Below, piece after piece: positions 37,687 to 46,544 of a stretch of 64,000 nucleotides of DNA. The notes below the pieces were generated by a model, which worked only from the letters and a program-made list of their open reading frames with translations, was not told the DNA's origin and made no database searches. This stretch comes from Alkalispirillum mobile (GTDB taxonomy: Bacteria; Pseudomonadota; Gammaproteobacteria; Nitrococcales; Halorhodospiraceae), in assembly GCF_003664325.1 (NCBI RefSeq), contig NZ_RCDA01000001.1:682001-746000 (forward strand). The letters run 5' to 3'. Position 1 is the stretch's first letter; each line of letters starts with the position of its first letter. A program made the translations under genes and the position numbers.

Positions 37687-38811
37687 TCAGCGCATGGGGG
37701 GTTGCGCGTCCGGCTCCGGTGCCATCAGGTGGATACCGTCGGCCAGCAGCGACACCCGCGCATCAACACCGGGGGCCAAGCCATTGCGACGCGCCGCGTG
37801 GGTGCCCACGGTAAAGTTGAGCGGCTCACCGCCGCTCAGTGCCAGCGTCACGCTGGTCTGCTCACCCAGCACCACCAGCTCGCGAACCACCCCGTCTACC
37901 GGGTTCTCCCGTTCGCCGAGCGACGGCCGCCCGCGCCGGTGCAGCAGCACGTGGGACGCCGGCGCCAACCAGCTCACGTCGCTGCCCGGCGGAAAGGCCG
38001 GGTTGTAGCCGGTCTCCAGGGTCTGTCCCTGCCACTCCAGCCAGAGCCGACCGCTGGCGGCGTTGCTGGCCAACACACGCCCGCGGAACAGGTTTTGATG
38101 GCCCACCAGGCGCGCCACGTCGGTGGAGGCCGGGTGCAGTATGAGTTCGTCCGGTGGGGCGGTCTGCAAGGTCGCACCCCGGTGCAGCACGGTGATCCGG
38201 TCCGCCAGCCGGACCGCCTCGTCCAGGTCGTGGGTGACCAGCACCAGCGGGATGGAGAGATCACTACGCAGCAACGCCAGCTCGCGCTGCAGTTTCCGCC
38301 GGGTGACCTGGTCCACCGCCGAGAAGGGCTCGTCCATCAGCAGCACCTCGGGGTCGCGGGCCAGCGCCCGTGCCAGGGCCACCCGCTGGCGCTGGCCGCC
38401 GGATAGCTCTGCCGGGAACCGGGCCTCCAGCCCCTCCAGGTGCACCTGCGCCAACAACGCCGCCGCCCGCTGCTTGCGCTCGGCCCGGGGCCGGTGCCCC
38501 ATGGCCGCCACCAGGTTCTGCAGCGCGGTCAGGTGGGGGAACAGCGCGTAGTCCTGGAACACCACCCCGACCCGGCGCCGTTGCGGCGGCAGGCTGAACC
38601 CCCTGGCCGCATCAAACCAGGTGTGCTGATTGCAGCGGATGTGCCCGGCGGTGGGCCGGTAGAGCCCGGCGATGCTGCGCAGCAGAGTGGTCTTGCCGCT
38701 GCCGGAAGGCCCCACCAGCGCCAGTAACTCGCCCGGCGCACAGTCCAGTGCCGCGTCCAGCGGGATCGGCGTACGCTGGCCGAGGGTGACCGCCAGCCCC
38801 TGCTCAGACAC
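37687..38811 (-). CDS. modC: Molybdate ABC transporter ATP-binding protein
   Basis: A 374-residue ABC ATPase. Walker A GPSGSGKTT (about 33-41), signature LSGGQRQRVALARAL, Walker B LLMDEPFSAVD and the His switch VTHD are intact. The C-terminal part (about 240-370) has TOBE/Mop-like beta repeats that bind oxyanion in ModC. The GTG start overlaps the modB stop by 8 bases. Energises molybdate uptake. Confidence 0.95.
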   Translation of the reverse strand: MSEQGLAVTLGQRTPIPLDAALDCAPGELLALVGPSGSGKTTLLRSIAGLYRPTAGHIRCNQHTWFDAARGFSLPPQRRRVGVVFQDYALFPHLTALQNLVAAMGHRPRAERKQRAAALLAQVHLEGLEARFPAELSGGQRQRVALARALARDPEVLLMDEPFSAVDQVTRRKLQRELALLRSDLSIPLVLVTHDLDEAVRLADRITVLHRGATLQTAPPDELILHPASTDVARLVGHQNLFRGRVLASNAASGRLWLEWQGQTLETGYNPAFPPGSDVSWLAPASHVLLHRRGRPSLGERENPVDGVVRELVVLGEQTSVTLALSGGEPLNFTVGTHAARRNGLAPGVDARVSLLADGIHLMAPEPDAQPPMR

Positions 38812-39472
38812 GCACCCCCCTCCGGCGCCCGGCCAACCCGTAGACGATGCCGATGGTAATGAAGGAAATCAGCAGCAACAGCACGGACATGTTGCCCGCC
38901 GCCGCCTCGTCGAAGGCCTGCACCCGGTCGTAGATGGCGATGGCGATGGTCTTGGTTTCGCCGGAGATGCTGCCGCCCACCATGAGCACCACGCCGAACT
39001 CACCCAGGGTGTGGGCGAAGGTGAGGGCCACGGCGGAGATCAGCCCCGGCCAGGCCAGCGGCAGTTCCACCCGCCAGAAGGTCTGCCAAGTGGACAGCCC
39101 GCTGCACCAGGCCGCTTCGCGCACCTCGTGGGGGATGGCCTCGAAGGCACGCTGCAGCGGCTGCACCGCAAAGGGCAGGTTGAAGATAATCGAGGCGATG
39201 AGGATGCCTTCGAAGGTAAAGACCAGGCTCCCGCCGGTCAGCCATTGCCAGAACTGGCCGATGGGCCAGTCGCTGCCAAAGGAGACCAACAAGTAGAAGC
39301 CGAGCACGGTCGGCGGCAGCACCAGCGGCAGAGCGACCAGCGCCTCCACAAACCCCCGCCCCCGGAACCGCCGCCAAGCCAGCTGCCGGGCCACGATAAT
39401 GCCCACCGGAGTGAGCACCACGCAGGTCCAGAAGGCCAGCCATAGCGAGACCTCGAGTGCCTCCCAATCCAT
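38804..39472 (-). CDS. modB: Molybdate ABC transporter permease
   Basis: A 222-residue permease with about five membrane helices. The EAA loop is visible as AIPHEVREAAWCSGLSTWQTFWRVELPLAWPGL, here read at about residues 113-145. It forms the molybdate channel with ModC. The overlap with modC shows one operon. Confidence 0.95.
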   Translation of the reverse strand: MDWEALEVSLWLAFWTCVVLTPVGIIVARQLAWRRFRGRGFVEALVALPLVLPPTVLGFYLLVSFGSDWPIGQFWQWLTGGSLVFTFEGILIASIIFNLPFAVQPLQRAFEAIPHEVREAAWCSGLSTWQTFWRVELPLAWPGLISAVALTFAHTLGEFGVVLMVGGSISGETKTIAIAIYDRVQAFDEAAAGNMSVLLLLISFITIGIVYGLAGRRRGVRV

Positions 39473-39516
39473 CTACTGCACGCCCCCTGCTAGAGCAGTT
39501 GTCACCCCCGCGTTGC

Positions 39517-40362
39517 TCACTCCTCCTCCGGGGTGATGAAGCCATATTCGGCCAGCACTGCTCGCCCGGCCTCACTGAGCACGAAGTCGTAAAAGGCCCG
39601 GGCCGTCTCCCCCGCGCCCTTTACCAGCGCCATCCGTTGGCGCAGCGGCTCGTGCGCCTCCTCGGGCAACAGCGCCCAGTCCGACCGCCGGTCCAGCGCC
39701 GGTGCCAGCGCCAGCGACCAGGCCACAATGCCGCCATCCGCCTCCGTGGACAGCGCGAACTGCGCCGCCTGCGAGACGTTCTCGCCGAACACCAGGTGGG
39801 GCCGGATGGCCTCCCACAGGCCTGCGGACTGCAGGGCCTGCTTGGCCGCCACGCCGTAAGGCGCATGCTCCGGGTTGGCGATAGCAAAACGGCGGATCTC
39901 GCCCGCTTCCAGCGCCTCGGCCAGGCCGTCCAACCCCGCCTCCGGGTCCAGGCCGCCCTGCTTGCGCGTCATTAGCACCACCCGGCCGATGGCGTAGAGA
40001 TCGCCGCCATCCTCCAGGTGACCCGACTGGTGTAGGGCGGCCACGTAGGCCTCGTCCGCCGACATGTAGACCTCGAAGGGCGCACCTTGGGCAATCTGGC
40101 GTCGGAAGTTGCCTGATGAGCCGAAGTTCAGCCGCACGCGCTGGCCGGTCTCCTCAGTGAAGCGCCCGGCCAGGTCCTCGATAGCGAACTGCAGGTCGGA
40201 GGCGGCCGCCACAGTGGGCGGGCGCTCGGCCAGGGTCGGCGTGGTCACACCGACCAGCAGCCCTGCCAACAGCGCCAGCCCCGCATACCGTAGCCGGCGA
40301 TGAAGCCGGGCCCACGTGCGGCCCGCGTTAACCCATGCGCTCTGCGCAACAACCCCTGCCAT
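39517..40362 (-). CDS. modA: Molybdate-binding periplasmic protein
   Basis: A 281-residue substrate-binding protein with a longer-than-usual N-terminus and a hydrophobic signal segment at about 25-45 (ALLAGLLVGVTTPTLA). The mature part begins near TVAAASDLQFAIEDLAGRF, and NFGSSGNFRRQI supplies the oxyanion-binding Ser residues. First gene of modABC. No ModE operator was found upstream. Confidence 0.93.
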   Translation of the reverse strand: MAGVVAQSAWVNAGRTWARLHRRLRYAGLALLAGLLVGVTTPTLAERPPTVAAASDLQFAIEDLAGRFTEETGQRVRLNFGSSGNFRRQIAQGAPFEVYMSADEAYVAALHQSGHLEDGGDLYAIGRVVLMTRKQGGLDPEAGLDGLAEALEAGEIRRFAIANPEHAPYGVAAKQALQSAGLWEAIRPHLVFGENVSQAAQFALSTEADGGIVAWSLALAPALDRRSDWALLPEEAHEPLRQRMALVKGAGETARAFYDFVLSEAGRAVLAEYGFITPEEE

Positions 40363-40491
40363 ACCCGGACGGCCCTCCCCTGCCCACTGACCGACGCCCG
40401 ACTACCCAAAATAAGCGGAACCGCCGGGATCATGCGATGATCACCGGTGAACGAGCTTTCGCTTAGCAGCGTACCCGAACCCGGCATCGAC

Positions 40492-40959
40492 ATGACACCT
40501 GCAATCATCCAGGCCCGCAAGGCGGGTATCTATTTTCGCACCCACCGCTACGTGCACGAGCCCGATGCTGCCAGCTACGGGCTGGAGGCCGCGGACAAGC
40601 TGGGGCTGGACCCGGCGCGGGTCTTCAAGACACTGGTAGCGGTTATGGACAACAGGCGACTGGTAATGGCCATGGTACCGGTGGCGCGGCAGCTGGACCT
40701 GAAGGCGCTGGCCCGGGTGGACGGCGCCAAGAAGGCCACCATGGCCCCGCCCCGGGAGGTGGAACGGGCCACAGGCTATGTGCTGGGCGGGGTGAGCCCG
40801 CTGGGGCAGAAGCGCCCGCTAGCCGCCTTCCTGGACGAGTCCGCCATGGGCTATGCCACGGTACACGTCAGCGGGGGGCGGAGGGGCCTGGAGATCGAGT
40901 TGGCGCCGGCGGACCTGCTGTTGCTCACCGGCGGCCAGAGCGCGCCGGTGAGCCTGTAA
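40492..40959 (+). CDS. ybaK: Cys-tRNA(Pro)/Cys-tRNA(Cys) deacylase YbaK
   Basis: A 155-residue trans-editing enzyme that removes Cys from mischarged tRNAPro. The N-terminus MTPAIIQARKAGI, DPARVFKTLVAVMD with the essential Lys, PVARQLDLKAL, GAKKATMA and GYVLGGVSPLGQK match E. coli YbaK closely. The ATG at 40492 fits the family start although its ribosome site is poor; an upstream GTG at 40447 is an alternative. Confidence 0.94.
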   Translation: MTPAIIQARKAGIYFRTHRYVHEPDAASYGLEAADKLGLDPARVFKTLVAVMDNRRLVMAMVPVARQLDLKALARVDGAKKATMAPPREVERATGYVLGGVSPLGQKRPLAAFLDESAMGYATVHVSGGRRGLEIELAPADLLLLTGGQSAPVSL

Positions 40960-40983
40960 GGGATATACCTCCCCTCTATTAAG

Positions 40984-42369
40984 TCAGCCCGACTGCCCCA
41001 GTCGCGACTCGAAATGGCTCGCCTCACGGGTGAAGGCACCGCTCAATGCAAACCCGTTGAGACGCCCCGTGCGACCCCGGTGCTCCATCACCACGGCGCT
41101 GCCCTCGCGCTGCGCCTCCTGCCACTCTCCCGGCGCGGTGGGCGGGAAGACGACCAGCGGGTAGGCCGGAGTCTTTATCGTGATGGTCCCCGCATCGGGG
41201 TGGTAACGCGCCTCCGTACCCGTCAGGTTATCGGCAATCACCTCCGCCTGCGCCCGCAGGGGCCGGACGTAAGGCAGCAGCCGGCCGTCGTGCTCGCTGC
41301 AGTCGCCCAGCGCGAAGACATGCGGGTTGGTGGTCCGCAGGCTGGCGTCGACCCGGATGCCCTTGTCGACCGCCAGACCGGACCGGCGTGCCAGCTCGAT
41401 GTTCGGCTGGAGGCCCAGGGCGCTGACCACCACGTCCGCGGTCACCGTCTGCCCGTCATTCAGCCGCACCCTCAGGGCATCGCCCTGCACGGCCCGTTCG
41501 ACCGCCTCCACCGTATGTCCGACCCGGAGGGCGACACCCCGCCCCGCCAGCGCCTCGGTGAGCCCCGCGCTGAGGGGTTCCGGCAACAGCCGGGCCAACG
41601 GCCGGTCAGCCAGGTCCACCAGCGTGATCTGATGCCCAGCAGCGGACAGATCATCGGCGAATTCGCAGCCAATGAGCCCGGCGCCCATGATCAGCACCCG
41701 GGCCTTGTCCAGGGCATCCACCCGTGAGCGCAGCGCCCGGTAGCTAACGAGATCATTCACCTGCAGCACCTCGCCGGCGGCATCCCCGCGGAGCGCCGGT
41801 TTGGGTTGGTGGGCACCGGAGGCGAGCACCAGCTCGCCGTAAGGCACGCCGCCCCTGGGGGTGATCACGCGCTTTCGATCGGTATCAATGCGCAGCACGC
41901 GGGTACGCGCCATCAGCCCGACCCCGAGGGTGGCCGCACGGTCCGGCCCGGACTGGGTGATCAGATCATCCGCACTGCGACGGCGAGCCGCCGCCGCTGA
42001 CAGCTGCGGCTTGGGATAGACATCCCCGTTGCAGCGGGCAATCAGCGTGATTGCCCGCTCCGGATCGCGGGCCCGAATGGCCTCTGCCGCGGCCCAGGCC
42101 GCCATGCCCCCACCGACGATGACCACCTGCTCCGGGTCCATGGCGGTCGTGCCGGACTGCGCTGCCGGCGCCCGCTCGAACTCGGCGTCGCCCTCCGGTA
42201 GCAGTTCGAAGTCGGCCTTGCTCACGCCGCAGTCCGGGCACTCCCAGTCATCCGGGATATCCTCGTAGCGGGTGCCGGGTGGCAGGCCCCCGTCCGGGTC
42301 GCCCTTGGCCTCGTCGTAAATAAAGCCGCAGGTCCGGCACAGGTAACGTCGGTAGGGTTGCTCACTCAT
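40984..42369 (-). CDS. Rubredoxin fused to FAD/NAD(P)-dependent rubredoxin reductase
   Basis: A 461-residue fusion. Residues 1-55 form a rubredoxin with both CxxC pairs (CRTCGF and CPDCGVSK) around [16 protein letters not shown]. After a short linker comes a pyridine-nucleotide-disulphide oxidoreductase: FAD motif [17 protein letters not shown] at about 77, NAD(P) motif [17 protein letters not shown] at about 225 and [12 protein letters not shown] at about 350. It can pass electrons from NAD(P)H through FAD to the iron centre and on to a partner oxygenase or peroxidase. It is the last gene of the sigma54-controlled leftward operon, 12 bases after the acyl-CoA-dehydrogenase-like gene. Confidence 0.9.
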   Translation of the reverse strand: MSEQPYRRYLCRTCGFIYDEAKGDPDGGLPPGTRYEDIPDDWECPDCGVSKADFELLPEGDAEFERAPAAQSGTTAMDPEQVVIVGGGMAAWAAAEAIRARDPERAITLIARCNGDVYPKPQLSAAAARRRSADDLITQSGPDRAATLGVGLMARTRVLRIDTDRKRVITPRGGVPYGELVLASGAHQPKPALRGDAAGEVLQVNDLVSYRALRSRVDALDKARVLIMGAGLIGCEFADDLSAAGHQITLVDLADRPLARLLPEPLSAGLTEALAGRGVALRVGHTVEAVERAVQGDALRVRLNDGQTVTADVVVSALGLQPNIELARRSGLAVDKGIRVDASLRTTNPHVFALGDCSEHDGRLLPYVRPLRAQAEVIADNLTGTEARYHPDAGTITIKTPAYPLVVFPPTAPGEWQEAQREGSAVVMEHRGRTGRLNGFALSGAFTREASHFESRLGQSG

Positions 42370-42381
42370 GGCTCTGCTCCC

Positions 42382-43503
42382 TCAGGCGGCGTCGAGCCGC
42401 TCCAGTTCCTTGCGAATGTGTTTGATCGCCGGGGTGACGATGGCCACGAAGTAGGACTCGCGCAGCTTGCGTTGCGCGGGTGCGTCGGCCAGGTACCCCC
42501 GGGCGCCGGCGTGCAGCATGGCCGCCTGGGAGGCCTTGAGGGCCAACTCGGAGCCCCCGTGGCGCAGTTGCAGCACGTCGGCAAACAACTCGTCGGAGTC
42601 GTCCTCCACCTCAAGCCCCAGGGTGTAGGTGGCATCGCGGGCATCGGCCAGCGCCTCCTCCAGGTCCTCGGGCTGGTCGTCCAGGTAGCGGTTCACGTGG
42701 CCGTGGGTCTGTCGCATCTCACGCATGATGTCGATGCAGCCCTGGACCAGGCCCAGCCCCATGCCCATCTGCAGCAGCACGAAGCCGGCACGGATACGGG
42801 GGACCAGCCCGGGGACGTGGTCACTGATCACGTGCTCGTCGGGGATGAAGCTGTCGCTGAAATGGCAGGCGTAGGTGCCACTGCCCTCCAGGGCGGTGAA
42901 CTCGGCGCACTGTTGCAGCCGGAAGCCGGGCTGTTGGCAGTGCACCACGGCCATCAGCTTGCCGGCACCGTCCTCGCGCTCAAAGATGGCCGCGAAGGCG
43001 TGGTCGCTGGCGAGATTCGAGACCCAGGGCAGCGTGCCGTTGGCCACCCAACCGCCCGAGACGCGCCGCACGCGGATTTTCAGCGGCTCGATGGCAGCAA
43101 AGTGCTTCATGGCGTTGGACAGCCCGGTACCGCCCAGCGCCCGGCCGTCGGCCAGATCGGGCAGTAGCAGGTCGCGGGCCCGCGCATTGTCGGCGTTCTC
43201 CAGGTACCAGCACAGGGCATCCTGACACCAGACGCAAAAACCGGTGGACATGCACTCGCGGGACACCGCTTCCATGGCGCGGATGGCCTCGGCAAAGTCC
43301 GGCTGGCCGTCCGCCCGCTGCGATGCCAGGTGCTGGCGATAAGCCCCGGCCATGCCCGCCTTGTGCATGAAGGTGGCCGGGTAATGGCCCTCGCGGTCCA
43401 CCGCGACGGTGTGGGGGGCGAGCTCCGACCGAACCAGGCGGGCGACCTGCTCGTTGACACTCGGGGTCTCGGGTTGGGAAACAACTCGGGCGATGGCAGA
43501 CAT
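42382..43503 (-). CDS. Acyl-CoA-dehydrogenase-superfamily flavoprotein
   Basis: A 373-residue protein with the acyl-CoA dehydrogenase fold: helical N-terminus, FAD-binding beta domain (GGTGLSNAMKHF and GGWVANGTLPWVSNLA at about 135-180) and helical C-terminus. Members of this branch include flavin monooxygenases such as SfnC and DszC. I cannot see the catalytic Glu of true acyl-CoA dehydrogenases, so monooxygenase activity is possible. The neighbours (OsmC, rubredoxin reductase, sulfonate/nitrate-type importer) favour use of an N- or S-containing organic compound. The start at 43503 has GGAG upstream. Confidence 0.8.
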   Translation of the reverse strand: MSAIARVVSQPETPSVNEQVARLVRSELAPHTVAVDREGHYPATFMHKAGMAGAYRQHLASQRADGQPDFAEAIRAMEAVSRECMSTGFCVWCQDALCWYLENADNARARDLLLPDLADGRALGGTGLSNAMKHFAAIEPLKIRVRRVSGGWVANGTLPWVSNLASDHAFAAIFEREDGAGKLMAVVHCQQPGFRLQQCAEFTALEGSGTYACHFSDSFIPDEHVISDHVPGLVPRIRAGFVLLQMGMGLGLVQGCIDIMREMRQTHGHVNRYLDDQPEDLEEALADARDATYTLGLEVEDDSDELFADVLQLRHGGSELALKASQAAMLHAGARGYLADAPAQRKLRESYFVAIVTPAIKHIRKELERLDAA

Positions 43504-43567
43504 AGTGTTCTCCTGCTGCGGCGGTGGGTCGGCGGGCGCGACGCGCTGTGGCCTCGCGCCCGGCAGG

Positions 43568-43607
43568 CCGGTCCCGGTCCGGGGCAGACGCCCGGGGCCG
43601 GGACCGG
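43568..43607 (-). other. Intercistronic hairpin between the OsmC and dehydrogenase genes
   Basis: CCGGTCCCGG and CCGGGACCGG form a perfect 10-bp stem with a 20-base GC-rich loop in the 110-base gap. No T run on the minus strand; probably an mRNA-stability or processing element. Confidence 0.45.
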
Positions 43608-43613
43608 TGGCGA

Positions 43614-44153
43614 TCACGCCAGGCTCACGTGCGTGGTCACCGGGTTGCGCATGGTGTTGGCCACGGGGGACCACTTGTCGGACCACTCGATCAACTCCTG
43701 CAGCTCTTCGCGGGAGCAATCGGCGTCGATATCGAACTTCACCCGGATCTCGGTGAACCCGAGCCGCTTCTCGCTGGTGTCACCGACGCCCCAGACACTG
43801 CTGATGTTGATATCCCCTTCGAGATCGGCCTCAAGCTTATAGAGGGTGATACCGCGATAGGTGGCGTTGGCGTGGATCCCCACCAGCAGGCAGGAGGCGA
43901 GCGCCGCCAGCCCCGCCTCGGAGGGGTTCGGGGCGTTGTTCTCGCCCAGCAGGGTTGGCGGCTCGTCGATCAGGTGACCGTCCAGGTCCCGGCAGTAGGT
44001 CATCATGCGGAAGATACCCTCGCACTCGGTGTGCGCCTTGAGGGTGTTGACCTTGGTCGGGTCCATCTTCGCTTTGGCACCCAGGGACTTCAGCCCCTCC
44101 AGGTCGATGGGGCGCAGGGGCTTGCGGTCGGTCTTCTCGGCTACGTTGCTCAT
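43614..44153 (-). CDS. OsmC/Ohr-family protein
   Basis: A 179-residue protein of the OsmC fold. The two redox Cys positions are visible in MMTYCRDLDGH (about 54) and LASCLLVGIHANATYRG (about 87). Classical OsmC/Ohr proteins reduce organic hydroperoxides; the substrate here is unknown, and it could protect against by-products of the adjacent flavoenzyme. AGGA precedes the ATG. First gene of the leftward operon; a strong sigma54 promoter lies about 60 bases upstream. Confidence 0.87.
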   Translation of the reverse strand: MSNVAEKTDRKPLRPIDLEGLKSLGAKAKMDPTKVNTLKAHTECEGIFRMMTYCRDLDGHLIDEPPTLLGENNAPNPSEAGLAALASCLLVGIHANATYRGITLYKLEADLEGDINISSVWGVGDTSEKRLGFTEIRVKFDIDADCSREELQELIEWSDKWSPVANTMRNPVTTHVSLA

Positions 44154-44214
44154 AAGGTCCTCGTCGTCATTGTTGGCTTGGCAGGCAATGAACCCGCGGG
44201 CTCGACGACGTATT

Positions 44215-44230
44215 TGCACGGCCCGTGCCA
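44215..44230 (-). promoter_or_regulatory. Sigma54 promoter, leftward (OsmC operon)
   Basis: On the minus strand TGGCACGGGCCGTGCA: the -24 TGGCACG is perfect, GG and GC are exactly 12 bases apart, and the -12 reads GTGCA in place of TTGCA. The start is predicted near 44204, about 50 bases before the ATG. Confidence 0.85.
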
Positions 44231-44255
44231 GCCAGAAACGATTGCGCTAGGCAAC

Positions 44256-44332
44256 TGTTCCCACGAACAATTTCCCCTTCCCCAAGATTTTCCCGACCGT
44301 TCCGCCCGCTACCCAAAGTCGACATTGTCGAC
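44256..44332. promoter_or_regulatory. Candidate enhancer sites between the divergent sigma54 promoters
   Basis: TGTTCCCACGAACA (44256-44269) is a perfect inverted repeat with a 4-base spacer. GTCGACATT followed by GTCGACACT (44318-44335) is a 9-base tandem repeat that contains the palindrome TGTCGACA. Neither fits the NifA site TGT-N10-ACA. They lie within 30-150 bases of both promoters, where a sigma54 activator would bind. Confidence 0.5.
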
Positions 44333-44406
44333 ACTGTCCTCATTGTTGCCCGCACCCGGGAGCCCCCTGTCCACGTAACCGCCCGTTTCGCCGTCCCTTT
44401 TAGAAG

Positions 44407-44422
44407 TGGTCCGTGTTTTGCA
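44407..44422 (+). promoter_or_regulatory. Sigma54 promoter, rightward (ABC importer operon)
   Basis: TGGTCCGTGTTTTGCA: GG and GC are 12 bases apart, the -12 TTTGCA is strong and the -24 differs from TGGCAC at two positions. Start predicted near 44433, 65 bases before the ATPase ATG. Confidence 0.75.
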
Positions 44423-44497
44423 GCGCATCAATCAGGGTGGGCGCCGCACTGGCATCACGCCCACACCAAGAAAGGCTGGATAAGGAGGCAAAGCGCG

Positions 44498-45319
44498 ATG
44501 GGCGCAGCAATTCAGATCAACGGCATCTCCCACCAGTTTTCGCCCAAGGCGGAACGGGTGCTGGAGGAACTCATGCTCGACATCCCCGCCGGCCAGAGCG
44601 TAGCGCTGATCGGCGAGAGCGGCTGTGGCAAGTCCACGCTGCTGCATATGCTCGCCGGGCTGCTGCTGCCCAGTGAGGGCTGTGTGCGCATCAATACCCG
44701 CCAGGTGACGCGGCCGCACGCCGAGTGGAACATGATGTTCCAGCGCCCGGGCCTCTACCCCTGGCTCAACGTGCGCCAGAACGTGGCCCTGGGCCTGCAG
44801 TTCACCGGCCAGACCGCCAACCTCAAGGCCCGGGTGGCGGAGATGCTCGAACTGGTCGGCCTGAGCGACAAGGCCTCGGCAGCGGTGCAGGACCTCTCCG
44901 GCGGGCAGCAGCAGCGGGTGGCACTCGCCCGTTCCCTGGCCGTGGAGCCGGAGCTGATTCTGCTGGACGAGCCCTTCTCCGCGCTGGATGCCTTCACCCG
45001 GCGCAACCTGCAGCTGGAGGTGAGCCAGATCGCCCAGGACAAGGGCATCACCCTGGTGCTGGTCACCCACGACATCGACGAGGCCCTGACCATGGGCGAA
45101 CGGGTGGTCGTCATGGGGCGCAACCCCGGCACCTTCCGCCACGAGATGAACGTGGAACTGCCCTTCCCCCGCAACCCGATGAGCCGGGAGTTCGCGGCCC
45201 TGCGCGAGTCGCTGATGGCCCGCTTCCGCGAGTCGGTGCACCCGGCGGGCACACCAGCCGAGGACGCACCCCGTGAACCCGACCAGACCCTGCCGCCCAA
45301 GGAGGCCGCCCATGTGTAA
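44498..45319 (+). CDS. ABC importer ATP-binding protein (nitrate/sulfonate/taurine type)
   Basis: A 273-residue ATPase of the SsuB/TauB/NrtD group. Walker A GESGCGKST (about 38-46), a Q-loop in MMFQRPGLYPW, signature LSGGQQQRVALARSL, Walker B LILLDEPFSALD and VTHDIDEA are intact. AAGGAGG lies upstream of the ATG. The stop overlaps the next start by 8 bases, so the ATPase, binding protein and permease are one operon. The substrate is not visible from this subunit. Confidence 0.92.
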   Translation: MGAAIQINGISHQFSPKAERVLEELMLDIPAGQSVALIGESGCGKSTLLHMLAGLLLPSEGCVRINTRQVTRPHAEWNMMFQRPGLYPWLNVRQNVALGLQFTGQTANLKARVAEMLELVGLSDKASAAVQDLSGGQQQRVALARSLAVEPELILLDEPFSALDAFTRRNLQLEVSQIAQDKGITLVLVTHDIDEALTMGERVVVMGRNPGTFRHEMNVELPFPRNPMSREFAALRESLMARFRESVHPAGTPAEDAPREPDQTLPPKEAAHV

Positions 45320-46544
45320 TTGCAATCACGATGGCGACAGCAACGTCGACTACACCATCAACGAAGGCCGTCGCCGCTTCCTGCTGGACAGCCTGGCCGC
45401 CGGCGGACTCGCTGCCACGCTGGGCCTGCCGGGGGTGCTGAACACCGCCATGGCCCGGACCGACGACGTGGTCCGGATCGGCTATCTGCCCATCACCGAC
45501 GCCACCCCGTTGTTGGTCGCCCACAACCGCGGCTACTTCGAGGACGAGGGCCTGGAGGTGGCCCAACCGGAGCTGATCCGTGGCTGGTCACCGCTGGTGG
45601 AGGGCTTCACCCGGGGCCGCTACAACCTGGTGCACCTGCTAAAGCCCATTCCGGTCTGGATGCGCTACAACAACAATTTCCCGGTCAAGATCATGGCCTG
45701 GGCCCACACCAACGGCTCCGCTGTGCTGATGAGCCAGGCCAGCGGGGCCAAGGAGTTCGCCGACCTGGGCGGCACCCAGATCGCCGTACCGTTCTGGTAC
45801 TCGGTGCACAACGTGCTGCTGCAGATGGCGCTGCGCCAGGCCGGGCTGGAGCCGGTCATCCAGGATCAGTCCGCCGAGTTGGCGCCCAACCAGGTGAACC
45901 TCGCCATCATGCCGCCAGCGGACATGCCGCCGGCCCTGGCCGCCGGGCGCATCGACGGCTTTACCGTGGCCGAGCCGTTCAACGCAGCCGGTGAACTACT
46001 GGCCAACGGCTCCTTGCTGCGCTTCACCGGGGATATCTGGAAGAACCACCCCTGCTGCGTGCTCTGCATGAACGAACAACAGGTGGAGGCCAACCCGGAG
46101 CGCACCCAGAAGGTCCTCAATGCGCTGGTGCGCGCCGAGCTCTACGCCCAGCAGAACAAGGCCGAGACGGCGGAGATGCTCTCCCGGGACGGCGAGGGCT
46201 ACCTGCCCATGCCCGCCAACGTGGTGCGCCGGGCCATGACCCACTACGACACCGACTACTACGACGAGCCACACGCTATCCGCCACGCGGAGTGGGGTGT
46301 CGGCCGGATCGATTTCTCGCCCTACCCCTTCCCCTCCGCCACGCGAGAGCTGGTGCGGGCCATGAACAAGACGCTGGTCGGCGGCGACAAGACCTTCCTC
46401 GAAGACCTCGACCCGGACTACGTGGCTAACGACCTGGTGGATGACCGGTTCGTGCGCCGCGCCCTGGAGAAGTACCCCGACGCCCACCCGCTGGACCTCT
46501 CGGGCGAAAACCCCTGGGAGCGTGAGGAGGAGATCTCGGTATGA
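45312..46544 (+). CDS. ABC importer substrate-binding protein, Tat-exported (NrtA/SsuA type)
   Basis: A 410-residue periplasmic binding protein. A short Cys/Asn-rich head (MCNCNHDGDSN) precedes a twin-arginine signal (GRRRFLLDSLAAGG) that ends in AMA at about residue 49. The mature part starts with VRIGYLPITDATPLLVA as in NrtA/SsuA/CmpA proteins. Tat export suggests it folds before export, perhaps with a bound cofactor or ligand. The head with two Cys before the signal is unusual. Length is typical of NrtA, not of short SsuA proteins. Confidence 0.9.
   Translation: MCNCNHDGDSNVDYTINEGRRRFLLDSLAAGGLAATLGLPGVLNTAMARTDDVVRIGYLPITDATPLLVAHNRGYFEDEGLEVAQPELIRGWSPLVEGFTRGRYNLVHLLKPIPVWMRYNNNFPVKIMAWAHTNGSAVLMSQASGAKEFADLGGTQIAVPFWYSVHNVLLQMALRQAGLEPVIQDQSAELAPNQVNLAIMPPADMPPALAAGRIDGFTVAEPFNAAGELLANGSLLRFTGDIWKNHPCCVLCMNEQQVEANPERTQKVLNALVRAELYAQQNKAETAEMLSRDGEGYLPMPANVVRRAMTHYDTDYYDEPHAIRHAEWGVGRIDFSPYPFPSATRELVRAMNKTLVGGDKTFLEDLDPDYVANDLVDDRFVRRALEKYPDAHPLDLSGENPWEREEEISV

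Larger units (their letters stand above)
44154..44497. other. Divergent regulatory region of the sigma54-controlled cluster
   Basis: A 344-base gap between divergent OsmC and ABC ATPase genes, with no gene. It holds a leftward and a rightward sigma54 promoter at its two ends and a central block with palindromes and a tandem repeat, each listed separately. Confidence 0.75.

Noticed and set aside
40363-40491. ModE operator upstream of modA
   Set aside because: No ATCGCTATATA-type inverted repeat is present.
44231-44406. NifA enhancer TGT-N10-ACA
   Set aside because: No TGT has an ACA at the right distance; the best palindrome has a spacing of 8.
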